Positions 1 to 7,285 of a stretch of DNA of 14,500 nt are shown in pieces. The notes beneath the pieces are model-generated. The model made no database searches, was not told the origin of the DNA, and saw nothing but the letters and a program-made list of their open reading frames with translations. Source of the DNA: Thermoplasmata archaeon (lineage in GTDB: Archaea > Thermoplasmatota > E2 > DHVEG-1); assembly GCA_003649715.1 (NCBI GenBank), contig QMSS01000020.1, forward strand, positions 1-14,500, read 5' to 3'. Numbering within the stretch: position 1 is the first letter of the stretch; each line of letters starts with the position of its first letter. The translations under genes were made by a program, and so were the position numbers.

Positions 1-456
1 AAACCTATCCTCATGCTGGAGAGAAAGGTATACCTCAAAGGAATCCTAGGAAACGTGGTTTGAGGAAACGTGGACGTGGTACATGGAAGAGTGATAAACC
101 ACCTGTGGTTACAATGGTAAAAAAAGGGGGAAAACAAGAACAAGGTGAGATTCAAGGTTATGAGGAATCTACGGAATATGAAGGTGAAACTCTCTAAGTT
201 AATTTCAGGGAAAGTGATCTTGAATACAGATGAGTATACCATCTATGAAGGTATAGCTGATAATCTACCTGAGGTAGTTGAGCATAGGGTTGTTAACCAT
301 GGTAAAGGAGAATGGGTGAGAGGCGATGCTCATGTTAACACCTGTGAGAATAGGAATCAATTCCTGAAAGCTTATCTTAGGAGGTATAGATGAGTAGCAA
401 AAAGATATCTACAAGATTATCTTGATTTCCTTGCCTTGGTATTAAATGAAGGGTAA
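1..456 (+). pseudogene. Decayed IS1595/ISXO2-like transposase fragment
   Basis: This is the C-terminal part of a DDE transposase of the IS1595 (ISXO2-like) type; its upstream part lies outside the window. The frame starting at base 3 reads a basic stretch (KRGRGTWKSDKPPVVTMVKKGG), then runs to a stop at 195-197. The homologous protein continues in the frame starting at base 1, from about 140: TDEYTIYEG near 226-252 carries a catalytic Asp, and HRVVNHGKGEWVRGDAH with NTCENRN follows. A TGA at 391-393 interrupts that frame, but coding sense continues past it (VAKRYLQDYLDFLALVLNEG) to TAA at 454-456. A +1 shift around 130-145 plus an in-frame stop means the element is dead. No terminal inverted repeat was recognised. 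The family call comes from motif memory, without a database search. Confidence 0.75.
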
Positions 457-457
457 T

Positions 458-589
458 CTATGGTTTAACATTATTATTACTATCCGATTGTTCATCGACA
501 TGAGCCAATAAATAATTAGAGGAACGATCTCTTTCATATTCTTTTTCCAGGTACTGCGAAGTTAATTGTTGATACTCCCTTAAACTATA
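458..589 (-). other. Start-less open frame, possible gene relic
   Basis: A 43-codon open frame reads leftward between stops, beginning YSLREYQQLTSQYLEKEY and ending in a hydrophilic tail (VDEQSDSNNNVKP) at TAG 458-460. It has no ATG, and the frame is preceded by TGA at 590-592. The composition resembles the charged C-terminus of a soluble protein, so it may be the stump of a gene destroyed when the neighbouring transposon arrived. It matches no family I recognise. The rest of 457-630 shows nothing else. Confidence 0.2.
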
Positions 590-630
590 TCACTGTCAAT
601 GTGTATCACGTTTATGGAGAGATGCTGCGT

Positions 631-1674
631 TCATCCACAAATAATTTCCAAGTACCTTTTTCCATGTGATTTAAAACTTAGAAATTCAATAATCTGGGTT
701 TTATTGTTTAATTTTTCTGTTTGAGCATCCCAAGTAATATAACCATTAGTTTTTACATGATATCTCCAATAATGTGCAATAAAAATCCTGCTATGATGGA
801 TGTCAATTGTTTCCATTCTTATATCTGCATCGATTGCCCCCTCTTTTATTTTGAAAATAAAATTTGTTGGTATCCATCTTCCATCTCTATAGATAAAATT
901 TTCAGGAATAAAAGTTATGTTTTTTGGATTGATACTAATGTATTCATCTGGTTTTATGGTATTTTTTTTATCTCTGTTTATTATAGCAAGCAAATTATGT
1001 TTTTTATGCGTCTCCATGGTTTTTGCCCAAACTACGTTTAATGTTTCTCCAGTAATTCTCCCCCAGAACCAGCCAATGTTGTTCATTGCTGTGGTTATGG
1101 AATAATCCCAGTTGTGGTCATGATATCCTGTTCCTTTTACCTGCATTGTTTTTCCATTGACTGTTATTGTTCCTTCGACATTTGCTTTTGGCAGGGGAAC
1201 AGCCCAGCATGTGTCTGATGTTTCGATTTTCCATCCTTTTGTTGTACCTGTAAAGTTTAGGTTGACTTCCTGGTCATCAATCGATAGTGAGACATCGTAG
1301 CTCCATTCGCCTTTTTTCCGGTATTTCTCCTGATTAAACTCGATTACTTTTTTATCATTTATCATTATCAGAGGAAAATCTTTGGATATGTATAGGTTTT
1401 GTATTAGATCTGTTTTTATTTTTTCTACCTCAATTTTTCCGTTTTTGTATATTTCAATTCGTGATTTTGCTATTCCATGTCTTTTTGTGTGGAATGTTCT
1501 TATTCCTACATGGATGCTGTAGTTGTTGGTGAAGATTGCATCGAAGTACCACCATTCTATGTCCAAATAGTTCATGGACCCATGAAATGAGTCATCCTTT
1601 GGTGTTATATCTACCGCTGTTAGGCTATGATGTTTTTCCTTGTTTTTCTTAGATCTCATCTTCCAAATAGTCAT
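631..1674 (-). CDS. CrtC/AttH-type protein, putative carotenoid 1,2-hydratase
   Basis: The 347-residue protein belongs, by motif, to the lipocalin-like CrtC/AttH family. Characterised CrtC enzymes add water across the terminal 1,2 double bond of acyclic carotenoids such as neurosporene and lycopene. Visible signatures are SFHGSMNYLDIEWWYFDA (about residues 29-46), a WAVPLP segment near 157-162, and the hallmark GTGYHDHNWD (about 181-190). Length is close to known CrtC proteins. No signal peptide is evident; the N-terminus is short and basic. I chose ATG at 1674; a TTG at 1686 would add four residues and has no better ribosome site. It is divergent from the UbiA pair at 1918-4068 across a 240-base spacer. 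That neighbourhood, with a CrtI-like enzyme, supports an isoprenoid substrate. Some family members act on other hydrophobic substrates, so carotenoid hydratase activity is inferred. Confidence 0.75.
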   Translation of the reverse strand: MTIWKMRSKKNKEKHHSLTAVDITPKDDSFHGSMNYLDIEWWYFDAIFTNNYSIHVGIRTFHTKRHGIAKSRIEIYKNGKIEVEKIKTDLIQNLYISKDFPLIMINDKKVIEFNQEKYRKKGEWSYDVSLSIDDQEVNLNFTGTTKGWKIETSDTCWAVPLPKANVEGTITVNGKTMQVKGTGYHDHNWDYSITTAMNNIGWFWGRITGETLNVVWAKTMETHKKHNLLAIINRDKKNTIKPDEYISINPKNITFIPENFIYRDGRWIPTNFIFKIKEGAIDADIRMETIDIHHSRIFIAHYWRYHVKTNGYITWDAQTEKLNNKTQIIEFLSFKSHGKRYLEIICG

Positions 1675-1799
1675 GTGTTGTTTCAAATTAGGATTAATAC
1701 TGATGGTGTCTAATAAATTTTTTTTAGCCTTTTTTCTTACAGGTGAATAGAAAAACGGTTTTTTTGTAATTCTTGGGGATAAATGAGGGAGGTTGTTGA

Positions 1800-1895
1800 T
1801 TGCGCTGGGAGGGTAAAATGATATTTGCTTTTTTTGTTCACTTCTCGCTTGCTAGTGCAGCTTTTTTTGTGGCGATAGTTTTTTATTTTTCCTGA
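1800..1895 (+). CDS. Possible 31-aa single-helix membrane micropeptide
   Basis: A short open frame begins at TTG 1800, six bases after a perfect GGAGGT (1788-1793), and ends at TGA 1893-1895. An in-frame ATG at 1818 follows a second purine-rich site, GGGAGGG (1807-1813). The product starts MRWEGKMIFAFF and is then almost wholly hydrophobic, so it would be one membrane helix with a basic N-terminus. The frame ends 22 bases before the first UbiA gene, so it could be a leader peptide or a small partner protein. Against it: the region is full of T-runs, which give hydrophobic codons by chance. Unproven; stated because the ribosome sites are better than at most genes here. Confidence 0.3.
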   Translation: MRWEGKMIFAFFVHFSLASAAFFVAIVFYFS

Positions 1896-1917
1896 TTTTA
1901 CGGCTATCCTGAAAAAG

Positions 1918-2928
1918 ATGATAGTAGAGTATTTGAAGCTTGCAAGATCCTTCAATGCGGTTTTAACTGGCATTTCACCTGTTATGGGTGCTATTGCTAT
2001 GCAGGAGTACAACATCGCGCATCTTTTTCTTTTGTTTTTAGTGGGTTTTTTGGGTCATACCTATGGTTTTGTTCTTAATGATATTATGGACTATCGTATA
2101 GATCGTTTTTCCCCTGATCTAGGTGATCGTCCGTTAGTCAGTGGCACAATCTCTGTTAGAAATGCATGGTTTTTTGCCTCGTCGTCTATTATAGCCGCTC
2201 TTACAATAGCTTTCTATATTTCATTTATATCCCAGAGGTTTTTTTCACTTTTTATACTGATAACCTCTGCTTTTTTTATAACATTGTATGACCTGGTGAG
2301 TAAAAGATTTCCATTAACAGATGTTTTTGTTGCAGCTGGCATATTTTTTCTTATATTGTATGGTGCTGCTACTGTTGTAGATGATGTTGGTCAGATAAAT
2401 GTTCTGACATGGATAGTCTGTATTTTAGGCTCAACTCAGGTTCTTTTTATGCAGCTTATTGCAGGTGGTCTCAAAGATATCGAGAATGATTTTAGGAAGG
2501 GTGCAAAAACACTTGCAGTGAAGATGGGTGTGCGTGTTGTTGATGGTGCTCTGAGAGTTTCTCTAAGCTTTAAGATACTGGCATACATGATTCAGCTTGT
2601 GGATGTTGTGATTGTTTTTCTACCATTCTTTGTGGTGTGGGGGTTGAATGACTTTTCTTTCCTTCGATGTTTCCAATGGGTTGTTCTGCTACTGATAGGT
2701 CTGTTTATGTTTGTTCTATCTCATAAGCTGCTTTCTATGAGACATTTCGAGCGTGATAGAGCTAGGAGGCTTATTGGTAGTCATTATGTTATCAACTTTG
2801 CTCTTGTACCAGTTATGTTGATGTCGTTGAACCCATGGGCTGGTGTTCTTGTGTTTTTCCCAGCAGTTGGTTTTATCCTGTCGAACCTTATACTGCATGG
2901 TACATTTCTGCAGCCTAAAACAATGTAA
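1918..2928 (+). CDS. UbiA-family prenyltransferase (first of tandem pair)
   Basis: An integral membrane enzyme of 336 residues with about eight or nine hydrophobic helices. UbiA enzymes transfer a polyprenyl chain from its diphosphate onto an acceptor, using Mg2+ held by two Asp-rich loops. Both loops are visible: NDIMDYRID at residues 54-62, followed by DRPLVSGTIS, and KDIENDFRKG at 186-195. Archaeal members include digeranylgeranylglyceryl phosphate synthase, quinone prenyltransferases and the lycopene elongase of C50 carotenoid synthesis; motifs alone do not separate them. ATG 1918 matches the usual N-terminus (YLKLAR) just before helix 1. It is followed by a close relative at 3049. Third codon positions are strikingly T-rich compared with the UbiA gene at 6021, although both encode membrane proteins. 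Confidence 0.85.
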   Translation: MIVEYLKLARSFNAVLTGISPVMGAIAMQEYNIAHLFLLFLVGFLGHTYGFVLNDIMDYRIDRFSPDLGDRPLVSGTISVRNAWFFASSSIIAALTIAFYISFISQRFFSLFILITSAFFITLYDLVSKRFPLTDVFVAAGIFFLILYGAATVVDDVGQINVLTWIVCILGSTQVLFMQLIAGGLKDIENDFRKGAKTLAVKMGVRVVDGALRVSLSFKILAYMIQLVDVVIVFLPFFVVWGLNDFSFLRCFQWVVLLLIGLFMFVLSHKLLSMRHFERDRARRLIGSHYVINFALVPVMLMSLNPWAGVLVFFPAVGFILSNLILHGTFLQPKTM

Positions 2929-3005
2929 AAAAAGAATTTGGAACTCCACTCTTTTTTTTAGGCTTTTAGAAACAAAAACTGATGACGTTCTTTTTTTGGT
3001 TTTTT
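2927..3005 (+). terminator. Hairpin and T-runs after the first UbiA gene
   Basis: AAAAAAAGA (2927-2935) pairs with TCTTTTTTT (2950-2958) around a 14-base loop. An outer GCCTAAAA (2913-2920) is echoed by AGGC at 2960-2963. T-runs of 8, 7 and 6 follow at 2952-2959, 2991-2997 and 3000-3005. Archaeal RNA polymerase terminates at T-runs on the coding strand, so at least partial termination between the two UbiA genes is plausible. The region is T-rich overall, so the runs are weaker evidence than elsewhere. Confidence 0.35.
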
Positions 3006-3048
3006 AGTAGTAAAGCTCAAATACGCAAGCGTTTTTTCCTTTCTTTAT

Positions 3049-4068
3049 ATGACCTCTATACTCTCAGAATATGCAAGACTTATTAGATTACCTGGTCTTG
3101 GAGGATTATCGGTTTCACCAGTTTTTGGTGCTATTACCGTAGGTATGCTTTCCCTCTTTGATCTGTCTCTTCTCTTCCTGATAGGGGTTTTTTCTGCCGT
3201 ATATGGTTTTGTTTTGAATGATCTTGTGGACATTGATGTTGATAGGCTATCAAAGGAACTTAGCGATCGGCCATTGGTCAGTGGAACAATTTCTAGAAAA
3301 GCTGCGTTGCTAACATGTTTTTTATGTGTTGTTGGAACATTTACAATAATTTTTATTTTTTTCTACAAACCTCATGTACATTTTTATCTAGCATTGTTAT
3401 GTATTGTATTAGCCGCATTTTTTGGCACCCTCTACAATGTTTTTGGAAAAAAGTTTGTTGGTTCTGATGTCCTGGTTGCTCTTTCTGAAGCCTTACTTGT
3501 TTTATTTGGTACTTTTGTGGTGCTAAAAGACAATGGATCTCCCAATATGTTTACCTGGATTGTTTTTATCCTGACTTTCAATCAGTTGCTCTACATGAAT
3601 GCTGTAGAAGGTGGTCTGAAGGATGCTGATCATGATTATCTAATGGGTGTAAAAAACATTGCATTGGCATCCGGGGTCAAGGTGTCTGCTGACAAAAAAA
3701 TTACTGTGCCTCTTTCTTTTAAGGCATTTGGACTGTTGATACGTTTTTTCTCTGCATATCTAATCTTTATCCCAGTGCTGTTTTATGGAACAGAATACTA
3801 TGAGATTTGGAATATCTTCTTACTGCTACTTCTTGTTATAGGTGTGTTGTATTTGAGCATAAAACTATTATGTATCAAAAAATTTGATAGAAAAAGGATA
3901 AGGAGGCTTATAAGCCTACAAACCTTTCTGAGATACTCTGCTGTGCCAACTATGCTCATACCAGTAATAGGCTTGTTATATGCATTCATACTCATAATTC
4001 TGCCATTTGCATGGTACATTATGCTGACACCGCTTATCGGCGGAAAAATATTTCAGCCAGGGATATAA
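3049..4068 (+). CDS. UbiA-family prenyltransferase (second of tandem pair)
   Basis: A 339-residue multi-helix membrane protein and a divergent paralogue of the gene before it. The first Asp-rich loop is NDLVDIDVD (residues 57-65), continuing SDRPLVSGTIS; the second is KDADHDYLMG (191-200). The N-terminal layouts match when aligned (ISPVMG in the first protein, VSPVFG here), which supports ATG 3049. A weak AT-rich element around 3018-3025 would place transcription close to the ATG, so this gene could be leaderless. Its stop is four bases before the CrtI-like gene, so the two are very likely co-transcribed and functionally linked. Both metal-binding loops are intact, so the enzyme should be active. 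The prenyl acceptor is unknown; lycopene elongase-like or lipid prenyltransferase roles are both possible. Confidence 0.85.
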   Translation: MTSILSEYARLIRLPGLGGLSVSPVFGAITVGMLSLFDLSLLFLIGVFSAVYGFVLNDLVDIDVDRLSKELSDRPLVSGTISRKAALLTCFLCVVGTFTIIFIFFYKPHVHFYLALLCIVLAAFFGTLYNVFGKKFVGSDVLVALSEALLVLFGTFVVLKDNGSPNMFTWIVFILTFNQLLYMNAVEGGLKDADHDYLMGVKNIALASGVKVSADKKITVPLSFKAFGLLIRFFSAYLIFIPVLFYGTEYYEIWNIFLLLLLVIGVLYLSIKLLCIKKFDRKRIRRLISLQTFLRYSAVPTMLIPVIGLLYAFILIILPFAWYIMLTPLIGGKIFQPGI

Positions 4069-4072
4069 AAAC

Positions 4073-5503
4073 ATGTATGTCAAAAAAGAAAATGCAGAAA
4101 ACAGAATATGCATAATAGGAGCAGGCATAGCTGGTCTAACCGCCGGTGCGTTCCTAACAAAACTGGGATACAAAGTAAAAATATTTGAAAAAGAAAACAT
4201 CCTAGGTGGAAGAGCATTATCACTAAATGGAAACACGCTCACTGCTGAAAACTATAAAAAGATATTATCAAGATTCCATGTCCACATACCTTTCTCAACT
4301 CCATCGTTAGAAACAATTTTTGAAAAAAAAATGCTTAGAGGCTACATCATAGACCTTGGTTTCCATGTGATAGGCGGTGGATCCATATCAAATGTGAGAG
4401 AAGTTCTCTCAAAGTTAAACCAAAGCATTGACATTATGGAATCAAAGATTGGTTTTATAGAAAACAATGGGTACAATTTTCCATTCCTCTCCACAATGGA
4501 CAAAATAAGGATACTCCCGGAGATACTAAGACTTCTAACCTCTAGAGAGTCAACAATGAAGAAACTAGATCTTATACCCATGACAGAAACTATAAAAAAA
4601 TATGGCAAAGGCAAGATGAGATTGATATTAGAAATATTTTCGCGTGCAATAACCACAGTAAACAATCTAAATCAAATCTCAACAGGAGAAACACTTCGTG
4701 CTCAAAAAAACCTGCTCAAAGGATCAAGCCCTGTAGGATATCCAAAAAATGGGTTACAAAACATATCCCAAACATTAGCTAGTTACATCAGACAAAATGG
4801 TGGAGAGATACATCCCAAAAAAACTGTGAAAAATATTATTATCGAAGAAAACGAAGCCATAGGAATAATTGTTGAAAACGAAGAACACTACTTCAAAAGC
4901 ATAATATCAAACATACTAGTGCAAAACCTATTTGACATAGCAGATCAAAAACATTTTCCCACAGACTATGTAAAAAAACTAAGATCTTTAAAAGGAACAG
5001 GAAGCCTCTGTGCCTACTACTCACTAAAGAAGATTGATCCACAGCTAATCGGCAAATCCTTCCTGTTCATTGAAAGAAACACAGGGATAGATGGAGATGA
5101 TGCTGTGGGAATGATAGATTTCATCACATCATCGCCAAAAACAGGAACCGCACCATCTAATCACTATCTGGTACAGGCATACATAATATGCACACCTGAT
5201 GAAGCAAAAAACAAAAAGACATTAGAAACCCTCAAACAAATACTCGACAAAAAACTACAACAGCTAATACCAGACCTAGAACTGCAAACAAGATGGGCAT
5301 TATATCCAGCAACATGGCATCTTGATGGAGTAGCTAAAACTATAGACAACATAAAACCAGAGATAAAAACACCAGTAGACAACCTGTACATCATAGGTGA
5401 CTGTGTAAAATCACCAGGTATTGGAATAAACTGCGCTATAAACTCAGCAAAAATATTATGCAATCTACTCCAAAAAACAATGAAAAAACCCTATTTAATC
5501 TAA
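4073..5503 (+). CDS. CrtI/CrtD-like FAD-dependent oxidoreductase
   Basis: A 476-residue flavoprotein of the phytoene desaturase/amine oxidase superfamily. CrtI-type enzymes desaturate, isomerise or saturate polyprenoid chains; CrtD is the 3,4-desaturase version. The N-terminal dinucleotide fold is clear: ICIIGAGIAGLTAG (residues 12-25), acidic FEKE at the end of strand 2 (38-41), then GGRA (45-48). The C-terminal FAD-contacting segment is LYIIGDCVKSPGIGINCA (about 438-455), related to but different from the usual CrtI ending with GAG. The enzyme should bind FAD and lacks obvious membrane helices. It follows a UbiA gene by four bases, implying shared transcription. From its first codon the coding strand is A-rich, the reverse of the two genes upstream. 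A carotenoid desaturase is likely, but a saturase, an isomerase or an oxidoreductase acting on another prenyl lipid cannot be excluded. Confidence 0.8.
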   Translation: MYVKKENAENRICIIGAGIAGLTAGAFLTKLGYKVKIFEKENILGGRALSLNGNTLTAENYKKILSRFHVHIPFSTPSLETIFEKKMLRGYIIDLGFHVIGGGSISNVREVLSKLNQSIDIMESKIGFIENNGYNFPFLSTMDKIRILPEILRLLTSRESTMKKLDLIPMTETIKKYGKGKMRLILEIFSRAITTVNNLNQISTGETLRAQKNLLKGSSPVGYPKNGLQNISQTLASYIRQNGGEIHPKKTVKNIIIEENEAIGIIVENEEHYFKSIISNILVQNLFDIADQKHFPTDYVKKLRSLKGTGSLCAYYSLKKIDPQLIGKSFLFIERNTGIDGDDAVGMIDFITSSPKTGTAPSNHYLVQAYIICTPDEAKNKKTLETLKQILDKKLQQLIPDLELQTRWALYPATWHLDGVAKTIDNIKPEIKTPVDNLYIIGDCVKSPGIGINCAINSAKILCNLLQKTMKKPYLI

Positions 5504-5539
5504 GAGGGAAACATTAGGCTAGAAATAATATATGTCTCT

Positions 5540-5870
5540 CAGAACAAAAACACATCTGCGAATAGAAAAGAAATAGCAGCTATTTATCTCCCAACCTCCA
5601 TATCAATACTTCAAACCACTTTTTTTATACATTAGCATACACAACTCCAATTACCCAAAATACCCTCTGTTTTTTTGTTCTCATGACTACTGCTATAATC
5701 TGTGAACTCAATTGCTGATCCACCAAATATGTCCCATAGCAATACCTACATCTGCTTGCACTAAGTACTAATACATCAGCGCCACCAGGTAAGGTCATTT
5801 AGCAGCAGTCAAGATGCTTTGATTTTTTTTCATTTCCCCCCAGAGCCCTTCTCATCAGCAAAACATTAAC
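5540..5870 (-). pseudogene. Relic of a heavy-metal P-type ATPase, C-terminal part
   Basis: Reading leftward in shifting frames, conserved P-type ATPase blocks appear in the correct order. GGADVLVLS (5786-5760) corresponds to the GDGxNDAPALS hinge motif. Four bases later, where three are expected, comes an exact ADVGIAMG (5755-5732). GGSAIEFTD (from 5724) matches the following G-S-D-x-A-I-E-x-A-D block. MRTKKQRVFWVIG (5684-5646) matches the basic stretch entering the next helix, and AAISFLFADV (to 5551) matches the terminal helix block ending FADVG. Spacing from ADVGIAMG to FADV is about 57 codons, close to the roughly 65 of intact Zn/Cd/Cu-type ATPases. Weaker similarity (FADEKG, KKIKA) extends toward 5870. 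Stops and frameshifts make it non-functional. It fills most of the gap between 5503 and 6021; the remainder shows only the promoter listed separately. Confidence 0.65.
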
Positions 5871-5917
5871 AAACAAATAGCTCAAGAGGTTCCTCTATAT
5901 GAGAAAAAAAGGGTTAA

Positions 5918-5924
5918 TATAAAT
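5918..5924 (+). promoter_or_regulatory. Box A (TATA-like) element for the third UbiA gene
   Basis: TATAAAT follows an A/G-rich stretch (GAAAAAAAGGG) that could serve as a BRE. Transcription would begin near 5945-5950, leaving a leader of about 70-75 bases before the ATG at 6021. Placement is by consensus only. Confidence 0.4.
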
Positions 5925-6020
5925 AGCATAAAAACAATAACCAGTTCAACCAAAAAAACAATCAACTCATCCTCTCCCTCGTAAGAAAAAAGGTTTTATT
6001 TGTTTGTCTGCGTGAGAAGA

Positions 6021-7001
6021 ATGTCCGAAAAATTACCTTTAAAACTAACAATGAAAGAACCCTACAGCAGGGAAAGACTTATACCAGTACGCATCAGGGG
6101 ATACATCGATCTACTGCGACCATTTACATTGATCCCCCCATTTTTTGTGTCTATGTTCATAATGTTCTCAAGTCTCATTTACAATGGGAAGATTGCTCTG
6201 CTATCCAACTGGTGGGGGCTCATTGTAACAATAGCACAGGCTAGTCTCACACTTGCGATATTAAATGCTGCATCAAATGCTCTCAATCAGGCCACTGATG
6301 TTGAATCGGACAGTATATCAAAACCATATCGTCCCATACCACGTGGTGTAGTAAAACCAGATGAGGCACAGAGCATCGCCTACATACTATACTTCTTCGC
6401 CCTGTTAAGATCTTTAACTATAAATATCTGGTTTGGTTTATTTGTTTTCATCATAATGCTTTTCACCGTGACATACTCTCTTCCACCTAGAATCAAACGT
6501 TTTCTATTCCTGAATCAGATATGGATTGCAATACCCCGAGGAGCGCTTGGTATACTTGCATCATGGAGTGTATTTGGAAGTCCATTCCAAAAAGAACCCT
6601 TGGTCATAGGGACAATAGCTACTCTATTTTTCATAGGTGGTATGACCACCAAAGACATAGTAGATAGCATGGCTGACAAAAGAACAGGCACTCATACCCT
6701 TGTAAACACCTTTGGTACAAAAAAGGCTGCTTTGATCTCGCTACCATTTTTGTTCTTCCCATTTGCCATGATACCATTCTTGATAAACAATGGTATACTA
6801 AACACCTATCTGCTTCCTCTAACCATATTTACAATACCGAGCTGTGTTGTTTTTTATCTGATGATTAAAGAAAGTGAAAGTAAAACACTTGAAAACATAC
6901 ATGCATGGTCTTTAATGTATGTTGAATACCTGTTTTTTGCAGTTGGTTTTTCCCTCCTTGTTGTATTTGGAGAAATGGGAGTTATAAAAATACTGTTTTG
7001 A
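6021..7001 (+). CDS. UbiA-family prenyltransferase, chlorophyll-synthase-like subtype
   Basis: A membrane enzyme of 326 residues with about nine hydrophobic segments. The first metal-binding loop is NQATDVESDSISKPYRPIPR (residues 89-108), resembling the N-x-x-x-D...PYRPIPSG loop of ChlG-type prenyltransferases more than the ND...DRP form of the two UbiA proteins at 1918 and 3049. The second loop is KDIVDSMADKRTG (211-223). It is a close paralogue of the protein encoded at 10516-11421: both share blocks such as RPFTL, LPPRIK and ASWSVFG. I chose ATG 6021; a TTG at 6000 would extend it by seven residues. Even from 6021 it has an N-terminal extension of about 20 hydrophilic residues absent from the paralogue. 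No chlorophyll genes are visible, so the acceptor is unknown. A separate promoter and a long upstream gap suggest independent transcription. Confidence 0.85.
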   Translation: MSEKLPLKLTMKEPYSRERLIPVRIRGYIDLLRPFTLIPPFFVSMFIMFSSLIYNGKIALLSNWWGLIVTIAQASLTLAILNAASNALNQATDVESDSISKPYRPIPRGVVKPDEAQSIAYILYFFALLRSLTINIWFGLFVFIIMLFTVTYSLPPRIKRFLFLNQIWIAIPRGALGILASWSVFGSPFQKEPLVIGTIATLFFIGGMTTKDIVDSMADKRTGTHTLVNTFGTKKAALISLPFLFFPFAMIPFLINNGILNTYLLPLTIFTIPSCVVFYLMIKESESKTLENIHAWSLMYVEYLFFAVGFSLLVVFGEMGVIKILF

Positions 7002-7016
7002 TCCAAGAAAATTGTT

Positions 7017-7038
7017 TGATAAAAACTCTTATTTATCA
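7017..7038 (+). terminator. Small hairpin after the third UbiA gene
   Basis: TGATAAA (7017-7023) and TTTATCA (7032-7038) form a perfect 7-bp stem with an 8-base loop, 15 bases after the stop codon. No T-run follows directly, so a terminator role is a guess from position. Confidence 0.25.
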
Positions 7039-7167
7039 GATTAAAAGTTTCTCCTCTTCAGTTTTAGTACCAAATCTATAGTACTTGACATAAATATTCC
7101 AATTTGCTAAAACCTCCTATCTAAATCACCCAATCAATTAAAAAAATTATTATATTATTAAATATAA

Positions 7168-7177
7168 TTTATAAATA
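7168..7177 (+). promoter_or_regulatory. Box A element for the large exported protein
   Basis: TTTATAAATA is a near-ideal archaeal TATA box within the very AT-rich 7140-7200 stretch. It would start a transcript near 7200 with a leader of about 85 bases. A second candidate, GTATAATATA (7191-7200), would start nearer 7225. The rest of the 7002-7285 gap holds no supportable gene. Confidence 0.45.
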
Positions 7178-7285
7178 TTGGTAGTTTACTGTATAATATA
7201 GATTCTCATAAACAAAAAAACATTTATGAAGAAACACTACTAGTCAGACAGACAAATCAAAAAAATATGGAGTAGGAAAAATATA

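Noticed and set aside
721..1105. Plus-strand open frames opposite the CrtC-like gene
   Set aside because: Antisense shadows; the minus strand has clear CrtC motifs.
1737..2015. 92-codon minus-strand frame overlapping the UbiA start
   Set aside because: Overlaps the real N-terminus on the other strand; low-complexity composition with no motif.
4066..4076. Overlap or fusion between UbiA and CrtI-like proteins
   Set aside because: The genes are separated by a TAA and four bases, so they are distinct proteins.
6000..6020. Seven-codon upstream extension of the third UbiA gene from a TTG
   Set aside because: No ribosome site supports it; ATG 6021 is preferred and the paralogue is even shorter.
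7036..7116. Start-less minus-strand frame with plausible residues (NWNIYVKYYRFGTK)
   Set aside because: Only 26 codons, no start, no family recognised, in a very AT-rich spacer; may be chance.
7140..7200. AT-rich tract considered as a replication origin
   Set aside because: No repeated origin boxes or Cdc6/Orc gene; it is better explained as a promoter.
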